Source: Rhodococcus sp. UNC23MFCrub1.1 (GTDB taxonomy: Bacteria; Actinomycetota; Actinomycetes; Mycobacteriales; Mycobacteriaceae). From it: 64,000 nt of DNA. Under the pieces are notes generated by a model that was given only the letters and a program-made list of their open reading frames with translations, did not search any database and was not told where the DNA came from. The stretch is taken from positions 217,426-281,425 of the forward strand of contig NZ_JMLQ01000006.1 of assembly GCF_000686025.1 (NCBI RefSeq), written 5' to 3'. This document shows, piece by piece, positions 25,763 through 33,784 of the stretch (the first letter of the stretch is position 1; every line of letters begins with the position of its first letter). The translations under genes were made by a program, and so were the position numbers.

Positions 25763-28012
25763 GTGACGGGAAGCCTGAACTCGGGTGGCCTGAACTCTGG
25801 TGGTTCGGACTCGGGCGACGCCGGCGACAGGCGCACCGTTCTGGCAGCGCTGACGGCGATCTCCGAGTCGTCCCAGGACGGCGTCGTGGTCTTCGATCGC
25901 AACACCTCCGTGCGGTACGCCAATGCCGCCGCCCGCACCATCCTCGAGTTCCCGGCCCACGAGAACCCGTCCGCGCGAGACCTCGTCGCGGACACGGCCG
26001 CCTCGACACTCGACCTCATTCTCGCCGAGCTGAACGCCACGGGAGCCTGGACAGGTCGGGTCGCGGTGGGAACTCCGGCCCGACCGATCCTGGTGTCCGC
26101 CTGGGTACTCGGGCCCACCGACGGCCACGAGGTCGTGGTCGCGACACTCGTGGACGGCTCCGAGCGGCAGGAGCGCGAGGAGGAGCTCGTCGACGCCCTC
26201 ACCGCCGTCCGCCGCCGAGCGCGCGAGCAGCGCATCGTCGCCGGGCTCAACCGTGCGGCGCTCACCGGATCCTTCGACGACCTCGTGGCCACCGCTCTGC
26301 AGTCCATCGTGGACCTTGTCGGTGCCACGCACGCCGTGGTGTTCCGCCGACGCGGTGCGGACCGCCTGGCCGTCCACGCGGCCACCTTCGAGCCGCCGGA
26401 CGAGGAGACCCTGCCCTCGGGCACCGCGACGCTGGCCGGCTACGCGCTCGAGCGCGAGGAGGTGATCGTGTGCGCGGACAGCCGCGACGAGACCCGCTTC
26501 GACGTCACCCTGCTCGAGGACCACGACCTCCGCAGCGGTATCGCGGCTCCCGTCCGCGGGGGCGACGGCACGTGGGGTGTCCTCGTCGTCTATCGCACCG
26601 AGCCGCACACGCCGTCGGCCGACACGTTGTCCTTCGTCGTCACGGTGGCCGCGGTGCTGGCGTCCGCCGTGCGCCGGTCCGACCTCGAACGCGAGCTGCG
26701 ATACCGCAGCCTGCACGACCCGCTGACGCAGTTGGCGAATCGCACGCTCGCGTACCAACGCATCGATTCCGCGCTCGGAGTCTCGCGCGAGGACGGCACG
26801 CTCACCGCGGTGATCCTGGTGGACCTCCACGACTTCCGCACCATCAACGACAGCTTCGGCCACGGAGCGGGGGACGCGGTGCTCACGGCGGTGGCGCCGA
26901 TGCTCACCCGCACCGTCAGGCCCTCCGACACCGTCGCCCGCTTCGGCGGCGACGAGTTCCTGCTCGTGTGCCCGGGCCTGCGCAGCACCTTCGACGCCAT
27001 CGGCGTCGCCCAGGGTGTGCTGGCCATGTTCCGCCGTCCGCTCACCATCGGGAACCGGACGACGACCGTCACCGCCTGCATGGGCATCTCGGTCGGGTAC
27101 GGCGAGCACACCGCCGCGGAGATGGTCCGCCAGGCGGACGTCGCCATGGGCGGCGCGAAGAAGGAGGGGCCGGGGAGTTACGAGCTGTACGACAAGGTGC
27201 AGGGCGGAGAAGCGTTGCGGCGCTTGACCATCGCCTCGGAGCTCCGGTCCGCGATCGAGAACGACGACCTCGACGTGGCGTACCAACCCGTGTTCGACAT
27301 CCGATCCGGACGCATGACCGGGGTCGAGGCGCTCGCGCGGTGGACCACGTCGAGTCTCGGCGTCGTCGGGCCCGACGAGTTCGTTCCCGCCGCCGAACGC
27401 GCGGGCCTGATCGGGCCGCTCGGCAGCTGGGTGCTGCGCCGGGCGTGCACCGAGGCCGCGCGCTGGCAGACCGGTGATCCGGTGGAACTTCGCGTCAACG
27501 TCAGTCCGCTGCAGCTTCGTCAGCGCACGTTCGCGTCGTCCCTCGCCGACACGCTCGAGCGCACCGGTCTCGCCCCGGATCTGCTGGGCATCGAGATCAC
27601 CGAGACCCTGTGGCTCGAGGACACGTCCGCCGTGAAGAACAACCTCGACGAGCTGCACCGGATGGGCATCAAGATCCTGCTGGACGACTTCGGTGTCGGC
27701 CACAGCTCGCTGGACTACCTGACGCGCTTCCCGATCCTCGACGCCATCAAGATCGATCGATCGTTCGTCGCCGACCTGCCGACCGAGCAGTCGGAGGCGG
27801 TCATCCGCGCCGTCGTGTCGGTGGCCGACGCGTTCGGTCTCGACGTGGTGGGCGAGGGCGTGGAGACCACGGCCCAACTCGACAGCCTCGTCCGGTGCGG
27901 ATGCGGGTACGCCCAGGGCTACCTGATGGCGCGACCACTACCGCCGGGCGACGTGACCGCCCTGGTGGCGTCCGGGGGTCGGATGAATGTCGATGCCGGA
28001 CCTGCTCGGTGA
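25763..28012 (+). CDS. PAS-GAF-GGDEF-EAL cyclic-di-GMP signalling protein
   Basis: About 749 residues. A Gly/Ser/Asn-rich N-terminus (LNSGG repeats) leads to a PAS-like domain (about 25-110). GAF comes next (about 165-305), then GGDEF with an intact GGDEF at 395-399, and EAL with an intact GVEALARW (Glu522). An I-site RxxD (RPSD) stands five residues before GGDEF, so feedback inhibition is possible. Both making and breaking c-di-GMP are plausible. GTG 25763 with GGAG five bases upstream is chosen; GTG 25760 or the GTG 25640 overlapping the PHP stop are alternatives. The last 75 bases overlap the convergent GGDEF gene. Confidence 0.88.
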   Translation: MTGSLNSGGLNSGGSDSGDAGDRRTVLAALTAISESSQDGVVVFDRNTSVRYANAAARTILEFPAHENPSARDLVADTAASTLDLILAELNATGAWTGRVAVGTPARPILVSAWVLGPTDGHEVVVATLVDGSERQEREEELVDALTAVRRRAREQRIVAGLNRAALTGSFDDLVATALQSIVDLVGATHAVVFRRRGADRLAVHAATFEPPDEETLPSGTATLAGYALEREEVIVCADSRDETRFDVTLLEDHDLRSGIAAPVRGGDGTWGVLVVYRTEPHTPSADTLSFVVTVAAVLASAVRRSDLERELRYRSLHDPLTQLANRTLAYQRIDSALGVSREDGTLTAVILVDLHDFRTINDSFGHGAGDAVLTAVAPMLTRTVRPSDTVARFGGDEFLLVCPGLRSTFDAIGVAQGVLAMFRRPLTIGNRTTTVTACMGISVGYGEHTAAEMVRQADVAMGGAKKEGPGSYELYDKVQGGEALRRLTIASELRSAIENDDLDVAYQPVFDIRSGRMTGVEALARWTTSSLGVVGPDEFVPAAERAGLIGPLGSWVLRRACTEAARWQTGDPVELRVNVSPLQLRQRTFASSLADTLERTGLAPDLLGIEITETLWLEDTSAVKNNLDELHRMGIKILLDDFGVGHSSLDYLTRFPILDAIKIDRSFVADLPTEQSEAVIRAVVSVADAFGLDVVGEGVETTAQLDSLVRCGCGYAQGYLMARPLPPGDVTALVASGGRMNVDAGPAR

Positions 28013-28969
28013 CCGACGCTTCGACACGTACATGTTCTCGTCCGCGAGCGACCACGACGCGGTGATGCTGCCGGCCTCGGTGACCGTGCTCCAGCCGACC
28101 GACATCGGCACATCCGCCGCGTGGGCGGAGGACTCCAGGGCCGTGAGCATGCCGTCGACGTCGGTGGCGTCGCGGTCGAACACCAGGACTCCGAACTCGT
28201 CGCCGCCGAGACGGGCCACGACGTCCGACTCGTGAGCCCACGCCCGCAGCAGTTCGGCGGCGCGTCGGATCACCCGGTCTCCCGCGGCATGGCCGTGCCG
28301 GTCGTTCACCTGCTTCATCCCGTCGAGGTCGACGACCACCACGGCGCCGGGGTCGGCGAAGCGAGTCCAGCGCGCGTCCTCGGGCTCGAGCACCCGGTTC
28401 CATCCCCGCCTGTTGAAGAGTCCGGTGAGGGGGTCGGTCTCCGCCTCGCGCCGAGCCAGTTCGGCGGACCGCTCCGCGACCGCGCGGGCGTGGTCGGTCT
28501 CGAACACCGTGGTGAGCAGCCCGGACAGGAGATCGAGCAGCGCGGTCATGCCGGCGGGCAGCGGCCCGCTGATCGGCCGCGAGCCGAAACCGCACATCGT
28601 GCCGAACAGCGAGCCGTCCGCCCGCCGGATGGGCACACCGATGTACGACCGGACCGGGTCGTGCCCGGGTACGCCGATGCGCGGGATGCCCGCGTCGTCG
28701 AGGTCCTCCACGACGGACGGGATCTCGCCCTCGGTCATCGAATGGCACAGCGACTCGTTCCACCCCACGACGAGGCCGGTGTCGATCCCCAGGCCGTTGG
28801 TGTTGGTGCGCAGGAAGATCTGCTTGTCGTCGACGACGCGCGAGACGGCCCAGGCCGTCGCGGGAAGGATGCTGTCGAGATACGCGACGACGGCCGCGCC
28901 CGCGGCGTCGAAGGTGGAGAGCGCGGAGGGCGGCGGTGCGATCGAGGGGGGACGAGGTGGAACGGTCAC
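27938..28969 (-). CDS. GAF-GGDEF diguanylate cyclase
   Basis: A 343-residue protein. An N-terminal GAF-type sensor (about 20-165) contains GWNESLCHSMTEG and PVRSYIGVPIRRADGSLFGTMCGF in parts. A linker helix leads into the GGDEF domain, with DPLTGLFNRRGWNRVLE and an intact GGDEF near 254-258. The I-site position reads HESD instead of RxxD, so product inhibition is probably lost, unlike the neighbour. GTG 28969 follows AGGA by six bases. The 3' ends of the two c-di-GMP genes overlap by 75 bases on opposite strands. Confidence 0.88.
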   Translation of the reverse strand: MTVPPRPPSIAPPPSALSTFDAAGAAVVAYLDSILPATAWAVSRVVDDKQIFLRTNTNGLGIDTGLVVGWNESLCHSMTEGEIPSVVEDLDDAGIPRIGVPGHDPVRSYIGVPIRRADGSLFGTMCGFGSRPISGPLPAGMTALLDLLSGLLTTVFETDHARAVAERSAELARREAETDPLTGLFNRRGWNRVLEPEDARWTRFADPGAVVVVDLDGMKQVNDRHGHAAGDRVIRRAAELLRAWAHESDVVARLGGDEFGVLVFDRDATDVDGMLTALESSAHAADVPMSVGWSTVTEAGSITASWSLADENMYVSKRRSPSRSGIDIHPTPGRHQGGHVARR

Positions 28970-29095
28970 GGTCTGTCCTGAGGGCGGAAGGTCGACCGCG
29001 GCACCCCCGGAACCGCGTGGCCGGTGAGTCCGGACCGAGTGTCGTCTGTCGGCACCGATTCTAGCCCCCGGCGGGCGAGCACCTACCCTCGAATC

Positions 29096-29584
29096 ATGGC
29101 ACCGACGTACGCAACAGCCGACCGAGTCGATCTCGATGCCCTGCATCGCTTCGTCGCCGAGCGGCATCACGCCACCCTGGTCACCACGAAGCAGTCCGGT
29201 GGACTGCAGATCTCACCCGTGACCTGCGGGCTCGACGCGCAGGGGCGCATCGTCGTCTCGACGTACCCGCAGCGCGCGAAGACCGTGAACATCCGTCGGT
29301 CCTCGGCCGTCACGCTCTGCATCCACTCCGACGACTGGAACGGCCCCTACGTGCAGATCGACGGCACCGCGGAGGTCATCGACCTGCCCGACTCCGTCGA
29401 GCCGCTCGTGGACTACTACCGGGCGATCGCGGGCGAGCACCCCGACTGGGACGAGTACCGGCAGGCGATGGTGACGCAGGGCAAGTCGATCATCCGGATC
29501 GCCATCGACACGTGGGGACCGATCGCGACCGGCGGATTCCCGCCGCCCGCGCAGGATCAGCCGGCCGACGAGTCGAACGGCTGA
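29096..29584 (+). CDS. PPOX-class F420-dependent oxidoreductase (Rv1155-like)
   Basis: A 162-residue split beta-barrel flavin/F420 protein of the pyridoxamine-5'-phosphate oxidase superfamily. Landmarks are FVAERHHATLVTTKQSGGLQ, then QISPVTCGLDAQGRIVVSTY, then AKTVNIRRSSAVTLCIHSDDW and YVQIDGTAEVIDLP. ATG 29096 has no clear Shine-Dalgarno sequence and could be leaderless. The next gene converges after seven bases. Cofactor choice (F420 rather than FMN) is inferred from the actinobacterial subgroup. Confidence 0.82.
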   Translation: MAPTYATADRVDLDALHRFVAERHHATLVTTKQSGGLQISPVTCGLDAQGRIVVSTYPQRAKTVNIRRSSAVTLCIHSDDWNGPYVQIDGTAEVIDLPDSVEPLVDYYRAIAGEHPDWDEYRQAMVTQGKSIIRIAIDTWGPIATGGFPPPAQDQPADESNG

Positions 29585-29591
29585 CCCCGGC

Positions 29592-30167
29592 TCACTCGGC
29601 CGCGTCGAGAGCGGTGACGGCCTGGACCACGGCCTCGCAGAACGCGGGGATGTCGTCCGGGTTGCGGCTGGAGATCAGGTTGCCGTCCACGACGACCTCC
29701 TCGTCCACCACCGTGCCGCCGGCGTTCCTGATGTCGGTACGCACGCTCGGGTACGAGGTCAGCGTGCGACCGCGTACGACGTCGGCCTCGACGAGCGTCC
29801 ACGGGCCGTGGCAGATCACCCCCACCGGTTTGCCGGAGTTCACGAAGTCGCGGACGAACGACACCGCGTCGGTGTCGAGGCGCAGCGTGTCGGGGTTGGT
29901 CGTTCCACCCGGCAGGACCAGCGCGTCGAAGTCGTCGACGGAGGCCTCGGCGACCAACTGGTCGACGGCGAAGGTGTCGGCGGGTTCGGTGTCGTTCTCG
30001 AAGGCCTGGATCTCACCGTGGGTCAGCGAGAGCAGCACCGTGGTCGCTCCGGCCTGATCGAGTGCCTCGCGGGGAGCGGTGAGCTCGATCTGCTCGACAC
30101 CGTCCGTCGCGAGGAACGCCACGGTGCGGCGGGCCGACCCGGAGTCGGTGTTCGGAGTGTCAGTCAT
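29592..30167 (-). CDS. PfpI/DJ-1 superfamily protein
   Basis: A 191-residue type 1 glutamine amidotransferase-like protein of the PfpI/YhbO group. The nucleophile elbow is VGVICHGPWTLVEA, with the Cys followed by His. The usual partner Glu may be in VEQIELTAP, and the C-terminal ISSRNPDDIPAF is typical. Members act in stress protection, as chaperones, glyoxalases or deglycases. A strong SigF-type promoter (30222-30247) lies 55 bases upstream, which supports a stress role. Confidence 0.88.
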   Translation of the reverse strand: MTDTPNTDSGSARRTVAFLATDGVEQIELTAPREALDQAGATTVLLSLTHGEIQAFENDTEPADTFAVDQLVAEASVDDFDALVLPGGTTNPDTLRLDTDAVSFVRDFVNSGKPVGVICHGPWTLVEADVVRGRTLTSYPSVRTDIRNAGGTVVDEEVVVDGNLISSRNPDDIPAFCEAVVQAVTALDAAE

Positions 30168-30221
30168 CGTGAACCTCTCTCGTTCTCGCCGTGTCGCGGG
30201 ACGCGATGCGGCTGTCCCGAT

Positions 30222-30247
30222 CTACCCGGCACCCGGTGGTGGGAAAC
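30222..30247 (-). promoter_or_regulatory. SigF-type promoter of the PfpI-like gene
   Basis: Reading leftwards: GTTT at 30247-30244, a 16-base spacer, and GGGTAG at 30227-30222. It matches the SigF consensus at nine of ten positions and points at the PfpI gene starting at 30167. Confidence 0.7.
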
Positions 30248-30263
30248 GGCACACCCTCGGCGG

Positions 30264-30288
30264 GTTGGATCGGCCCGGGCGCGGGTAT
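30264..30288 (+). promoter_or_regulatory. SigF-type promoter of the small membrane protein gene
   Basis: GTTG at 30264-30267, a 15-base spacer, and a perfect GGGTAT at 30283-30288, directed at the gene starting at 30372. Together with 30222-30247 it makes a divergent SigF promoter pair. Confidence 0.6.
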
Positions 30289-30371
30289 CTGCCCTTCGAC
30301 CGGATGGTGAGCACGTCCGATCGAGGCGCCGCTGCGTTCACCGAGAGGTGACGCGGGAGAGGGGAACACCA

Positions 30372-30626
30372 GTGAGCACACCGACAGTGGACGCGGCCGG
30401 AGCGGTCGTGCCCGACACCGCCGGCGATGCCGCCGAGGCACCCGTGATGACCTGCCTCTTCGAGCACACCACGGCGGGAATCGTCCTGATGGTCGCCCTG
30501 TGCGCCGGGATGGCGGCCTTCGTGGCGGCCGCGGTGAACTCCTTCGCCCTGGGAGCCCTGGTCGGTGTCCTCATGATCGGTATGGCCGGTATGGCCGTGG
30601 TGTTGGTTCCGGTCGAGCGCCGGTAA
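30372..30626 (+). CDS. Small two-helix membrane protein
   Basis: An 84-residue protein with an Ala/Val/Asp-rich soluble N-terminus and two long hydrophobic helices (about 33-55 and 57-79), ending VPVERR. GTG 30372 is preceded by GGGAGAGGGG. A SigF-type promoter lies about 85 bases upstream. No family was recognised. Likely stress-induced by its promoter. Confidence 0.65.
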   Translation: MSTPTVDAAGAVVPDTAGDAAEAPVMTCLFEHTTAGIVLMVALCAGMAAFVAAAVNSFALGALVGVLMIGMAGMAVVLVPVERR

Positions 30627-30670
30627 CCTCGGAACGGCCCACGCAGACTCACCGAGGGAGGGAACGACAG

Positions 30671-30853
30671 ATGCCCGATTTCACGAGCCCGGAACTTCCC
30701 GTCGAGGACGCTCTCGAGCAGGAGCGGGACACGGTGCGGGACGACGACACCGACGCGGTCACGCCCACGGTCGCCGTGACGTACGACGCCTCCGACGCGG
30801 ACCTGCTCGAGCAGAGTCGCGACGTCCCGCTCGACGACGAGCACGACCGCTAG
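30671..30853 (+). CDS. Small acidic protein
   Basis: A 60-residue protein very rich in Asp and Glu, with no membrane segment: MPDFTSPELPVEDALEQERD, a DDDTDA middle, and DVPLDDEHDR at the end. GAGGGAGGGAAC precedes the ATG, so translation is well supported. It lies 44 bases after the membrane protein gene and probably shares its transcript. Short acidic proteins of this look recur in rhodococci and mycobacteria; no function is known to me. Confidence 0.6.
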   Translation: MPDFTSPELPVEDALEQERDTVRDDDTDAVTPTVAVTYDASDADLLEQSRDVPLDDEHDR

Positions 30854-30859
30854 GCGCCT

Positions 30860-31672
30860 CTATTCGTCGACGAGTGGGTGGTCGACCGCGTTGAAGCGTG
30901 AGGGCGAACCGCCCGCTTCCGCGACACCGTGGATGCCGCCCCACACCATCATGGTGAGGTAGTCGATGAGGTCCGCTGCCGACATCGACCGGTTCGAGAT
31001 CCACCAGTGCGTGGCCAACTGGACGCCGCCCACGATCCCGTACGACCAGGGCAGCGAGCCGCCCGAGTCCATCTCCATCCGGCGCAGGCGCTCACCGAGC
31101 ACCGTCGCCAGCAGTTCGGCGATCATGCGCTCCGACTCGGCGACCACGTCGCGGTTCGGCCCCGAGCTGTTCGACATCGCGTACAGGTAGACCTCGGGGT
31201 CGTCCGCGACGGTCTCCACGTACGCGGCGACCACCTGGCGGGTGAGGTTGTACTCGTCGAGCTCGACGCTGATCGCGTCGTAGATCCGCGGTGCGAGAGT
31301 CGTCTCCACATATCGCTCGAGCGTCGCGTTGGTCAGATCGTTCTTGTCGTGGAAGTAGCGGTACAGAACGGTCTTCGAGATACCGATCTCGGTGGCGATC
31401 TCGTCCATGCCGATGTTGCGGCCGCGCAGCCGGATGGCGGCGAGAGTGCCGTCCACCAGTTCCTCGCGACGGGCGATCTTGTGCTCGCGCCAGCGTCGCT
31501 TGCGGCCGTCCGGCTTGTCCGTGCGGGCGTCGGTCGCGGTGTCGTCGGAATCCGGCTTCACCGTCTCGGCCCTGGCGGAACGGGTTCGCCCGGTCTTCCG
31601 GGCCCCGGTCTCGTCGGCGTCCTGGTCGGCGGTGTCCCCGTCGCTCTTCCTCGCTGCCGATCTGCTCGCCAC
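30860..31672 (-). CDS. TetR-family regulator with a long disordered N-terminus
   Basis: A 270-residue regulator. The first 60 residues are charged and low in complexity (GDTADQDADETGARK and similar) and end in a basic GRKRRWREHKIARRE. The TetR helix-turn-helix is NIGMDEIATEIGISKTVLYRYF, followed by HDKNDL and an all-helical ligand domain. The start is GTG 31672; a start nearer the HTH is possible. The gene is divergent from DUF445, as Rv0472c is from Rv0473 in M. tuberculosis. Confidence 0.85.
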   Translation of the reverse strand: MASRSAARKSDGDTADQDADETGARKTGRTRSARAETVKPDSDDTATDARTDKPDGRKRRWREHKIARREELVDGTLAAIRLRGRNIGMDEIATEIGISKTVLYRYFHDKNDLTNATLERYVETTLAPRIYDAISVELDEYNLTRQVVAAYVETVADDPEVYLYAMSNSSGPNRDVVAESERMIAELLATVLGERLRRMEMDSGGSLPWSYGIVGGVQLATHWWISNRSMSAADLIDYLTMMVWGGIHGVAEAGGSPSRFNAVDHPLVDE

Positions 31673-31837
31673 GCGCGTGTACTCCGTCCCGATGTCCGAC
31701 TGCGCTTCTGGCGCACTCGTGTGCGGCGGCGCATGTCACGTCGCCCACTCCAACAGTAGTGCCCGGCGCCGTCGGACCCGCGTCCGGGCGAGACGTCGTC
31801 GCCGGTCGGGGCACGAGTCGCGCGCCGACCCTGCACA

Positions 31838-33109
31838 ATGGAGTCGGTGCAGCTCATGACATTCGACGAGGACGTCAAACGACGCGACCTCCGCAAGATG
31901 AAGATCGTCGCCACCGGCTTCCTGGTGTTCGCCTCCATCGTCTATCTCTTCTGCCGGTGGCAGGAGTCCCGCGGCGCCGGCGGCTGGGTCGGTTTCGTCC
32001 GGGCGGCGTCGGAGGCGGGCATGGTCGGCGCGCTCGCCGACTGGTTCGCCGTCACCGCTCTCTTCAAGCACCCCATGGGTCTGAAGATCCCGCACACCGC
32101 GATCATCAAGCGGAAGAAGGACCAGCTCGGCACCAGCCTCGGATCGTTCGTCGGGCAGAACTTCCTCGCCGTCGACGTCGTGTCGCAGAAGGTCGAGTCC
32201 GCGCGCATCCCGCTGCGCCTCGGCACCTGGCTCGCCGACCCGGCCCACGCCGACCGTGTCGCGGAGGAGACGGCGACCGTGCTGCGCGGCTTCCTCGACG
32301 TGCTCGACGACGAGGACATTCAGCAGGTCATCGACAACACCATCGTCAAGCGCCTCGGTGATCCGCAGTGGGGCCCGCCGATCGGACGCGTCCTGGGCTC
32401 GCTGCTCGAGGACAACCGGCAGAAACCACTGATCGACCTGCTCGCCGAGCGCGCACACGAATGGGCCCAGAACAGCCTGCCGACCATCGACCGGATCGTG
32501 TCGAGGGACTCTCCGTCCTGGTCGCCGAAGTTCGTCGATGTGCTTCTCGGAGAACGCATCCACCGCGAACTCGTGGAGTTCACGTGGAAGGTCCGGTCGA
32601 ACCCGCAGCACGAGTTGCGGCTCGCGGCCGACAAGTTCCTCACCGACTTCGCCGACGACCTGCAGAACGACCCCGACACCATCGCCAAGGCCGAGTCGAT
32701 CAAGTCGGAGATCATGGGCCGCGACGAGGTCACCGGCCTCGCGGCGGCATCGTGGAAGGTGGCCAAGCGGCTCATCGTCGACTCGGTGGACGACCCGAAG
32801 AGCACCCTGCGCGCCAAGATCAGCGAGAACGTGCAGAAGTTCGGGCTCCGCCTGCGCGACGACGACGCGATGCGCGGCAAGGCGGACGGCTGGCTGATGG
32901 CCGGCGTGCGCTACATCGTCGAGAACTACACCGACGAGATCACCACCGTCATCACCGACACCGTCGCCCGATGGGACGCCGACGAGGCCAGCCGCAAGAT
33001 CGAGCTGCAGGTGGGACGGGACCTGCAGTTCATCCGCATCAACGGCACGGTGGTCGGCTCGCTCGCGGGTCTGGCGATCTATTCGATCTCGCACCTGTTG
33101 TTCGGGTAG
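31838..33109 (+). CDS. DUF445 family membrane-associated protein
   Basis: A 423-residue protein of the DUF445 (YheB/YjiN) family. A hydrophobic segment near residues 25-42 is followed by the diagnostic VGALADWFAVTALFKHPMGL and IPHTAIIKRKKDQLG. The long middle is helical and charged, and a second hydrophobic stretch at the C-terminus (VVGSLAGLAIYSISHLLFG) suggests both ends are membrane-attached. By position it matches Rv0473. The family function is unknown. Confidence 0.85.
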   Translation: MESVQLMTFDEDVKRRDLRKMKIVATGFLVFASIVYLFCRWQESRGAGGWVGFVRAASEAGMVGALADWFAVTALFKHPMGLKIPHTAIIKRKKDQLGTSLGSFVGQNFLAVDVVSQKVESARIPLRLGTWLADPAHADRVAEETATVLRGFLDVLDDEDIQQVIDNTIVKRLGDPQWGPPIGRVLGSLLEDNRQKPLIDLLAERAHEWAQNSLPTIDRIVSRDSPSWSPKFVDVLLGERIHRELVEFTWKVRSNPQHELRLAADKFLTDFADDLQNDPDTIAKAESIKSEIMGRDEVTGLAAASWKVAKRLIVDSVDDPKSTLRAKISENVQKFGLRLRDDDAMRGKADGWLMAGVRYIVENYTDEITTVITDTVARWDADEASRKIELQVGRDLQFIRINGTVVGSLAGLAIYSISHLLFG

Positions 33110-33229
33110 CCGCCGCGGCCGTGCACGGGGTGCGTGAGGTGCCCACCCCTTTCCGCCGACTGGTCGGGGTGCGCAGCGCCGAGCAGGGTGTGTGGCTGGT
33201 CGACACCACCACCGCGTGCCCTTGGGTGT

Positions 33230-33264
33230 GGGTGCTAGCACAGTGCTTGCAATTGCTAGCACCC
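33230..33264. promoter_or_regulatory. Three phased TGCTAGCA-type boxes before the XRE-hbhA operon
   Basis: TGCTAGCA at 33233-33240, TGCTTGCA at 33244-33251 and TGCTAGCA at 33254-33261 start 11 and 10 bases apart. The outer parts also form a perfect 11-bp inverted repeat (33230-33240 with 33254-33264). It lies 53 bases before the XRE start and is the likely operator of that regulator. Confidence 0.6.
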
Positions 33265-33316
33265 TTGGTTATCGTCGTTGGCGAGGCGCATTCGACATCA
33301 GTCAGGAGTGTTCGAG

Positions 33317-33784
33317 ATGGCATCCGAGGAGAAGGAAGGCGACGACACCACAGTGGTGTCGGCAGCCGGAGATCTCGCCGCCCGCGTCGTCAGCACGGCG
33401 ACACAGGACATCGGGAGTTTCATTCGGGCACAGCGAGAGTCGGCCCAGGTGTCCCTGCGGCAACTCGCACTCTCCGCCGGCGTCAGCAATCCCTACCTCA
33501 GCCAGATCGAGCGGGGCCTGCGCAAGCCGTCGGCAGAGGTTCTGAGTCAGATCGCCAAGGGTCTTCGTGTGTCCTCGGAGGTCCTGTACGTGCAAGCCGG
33601 TCTGCTCGAGGAACGGCCGCACAGTCCCATCATCGACGCGGTGCACGGTGACGACTCCATCACGGAGCGTCAGAAGCAGGTGCTCCTCGAGATCTACTAC
33701 TCGTTCCGCCGCGAGAACGAGACCGGCACCCCCACGCTGCGATCAGAGATCAACCACGAAACGACATCAGGAGATCACACATGA
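33317..33784 (+). CDS. XRE-family regulator upstream of hbhA (Rv0474-like)
   Basis: A 155-residue regulator. The helix-turn-helix spans about 33-95: FIRAQRESAQVSLRQLALSA, then VSNPYLSQIERGLRKPSAEVL. The C-terminal part (IIDAVHGDDSITERQKQVLLEIY split) is specific to this mycobacterial/rhodococcal group. ATG 33317 has AGGAG eight bases upstream. The stop overlaps the hbhA start (ATGA). It probably controls itself and hbhA through the boxes at 33230-33264. Confidence 0.88.
   Translation: MASEEKEGDDTTVVSAAGDLAARVVSTATQDIGSFIRAQRESAQVSLRQLALSAGVSNPYLSQIERGLRKPSAEVLSQIAKGLRVSSEVLYVQAGLLEERPHSPIIDAVHGDDSITERQKQVLLEIYYSFRRENETGTPTLRSEINHETTSGDHT

Noticed and set aside
24920..27877. A 985-codon open frame on the minus strand opposite the PHP and GGDEF-EAL genes
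   Set aside because: The plus strand encodes well-recognised domains with intact motifs throughout; the minus frame is rich in Arg, Gly, His and Val without any recognisable domain, a typical shadow in GC-rich DNA.
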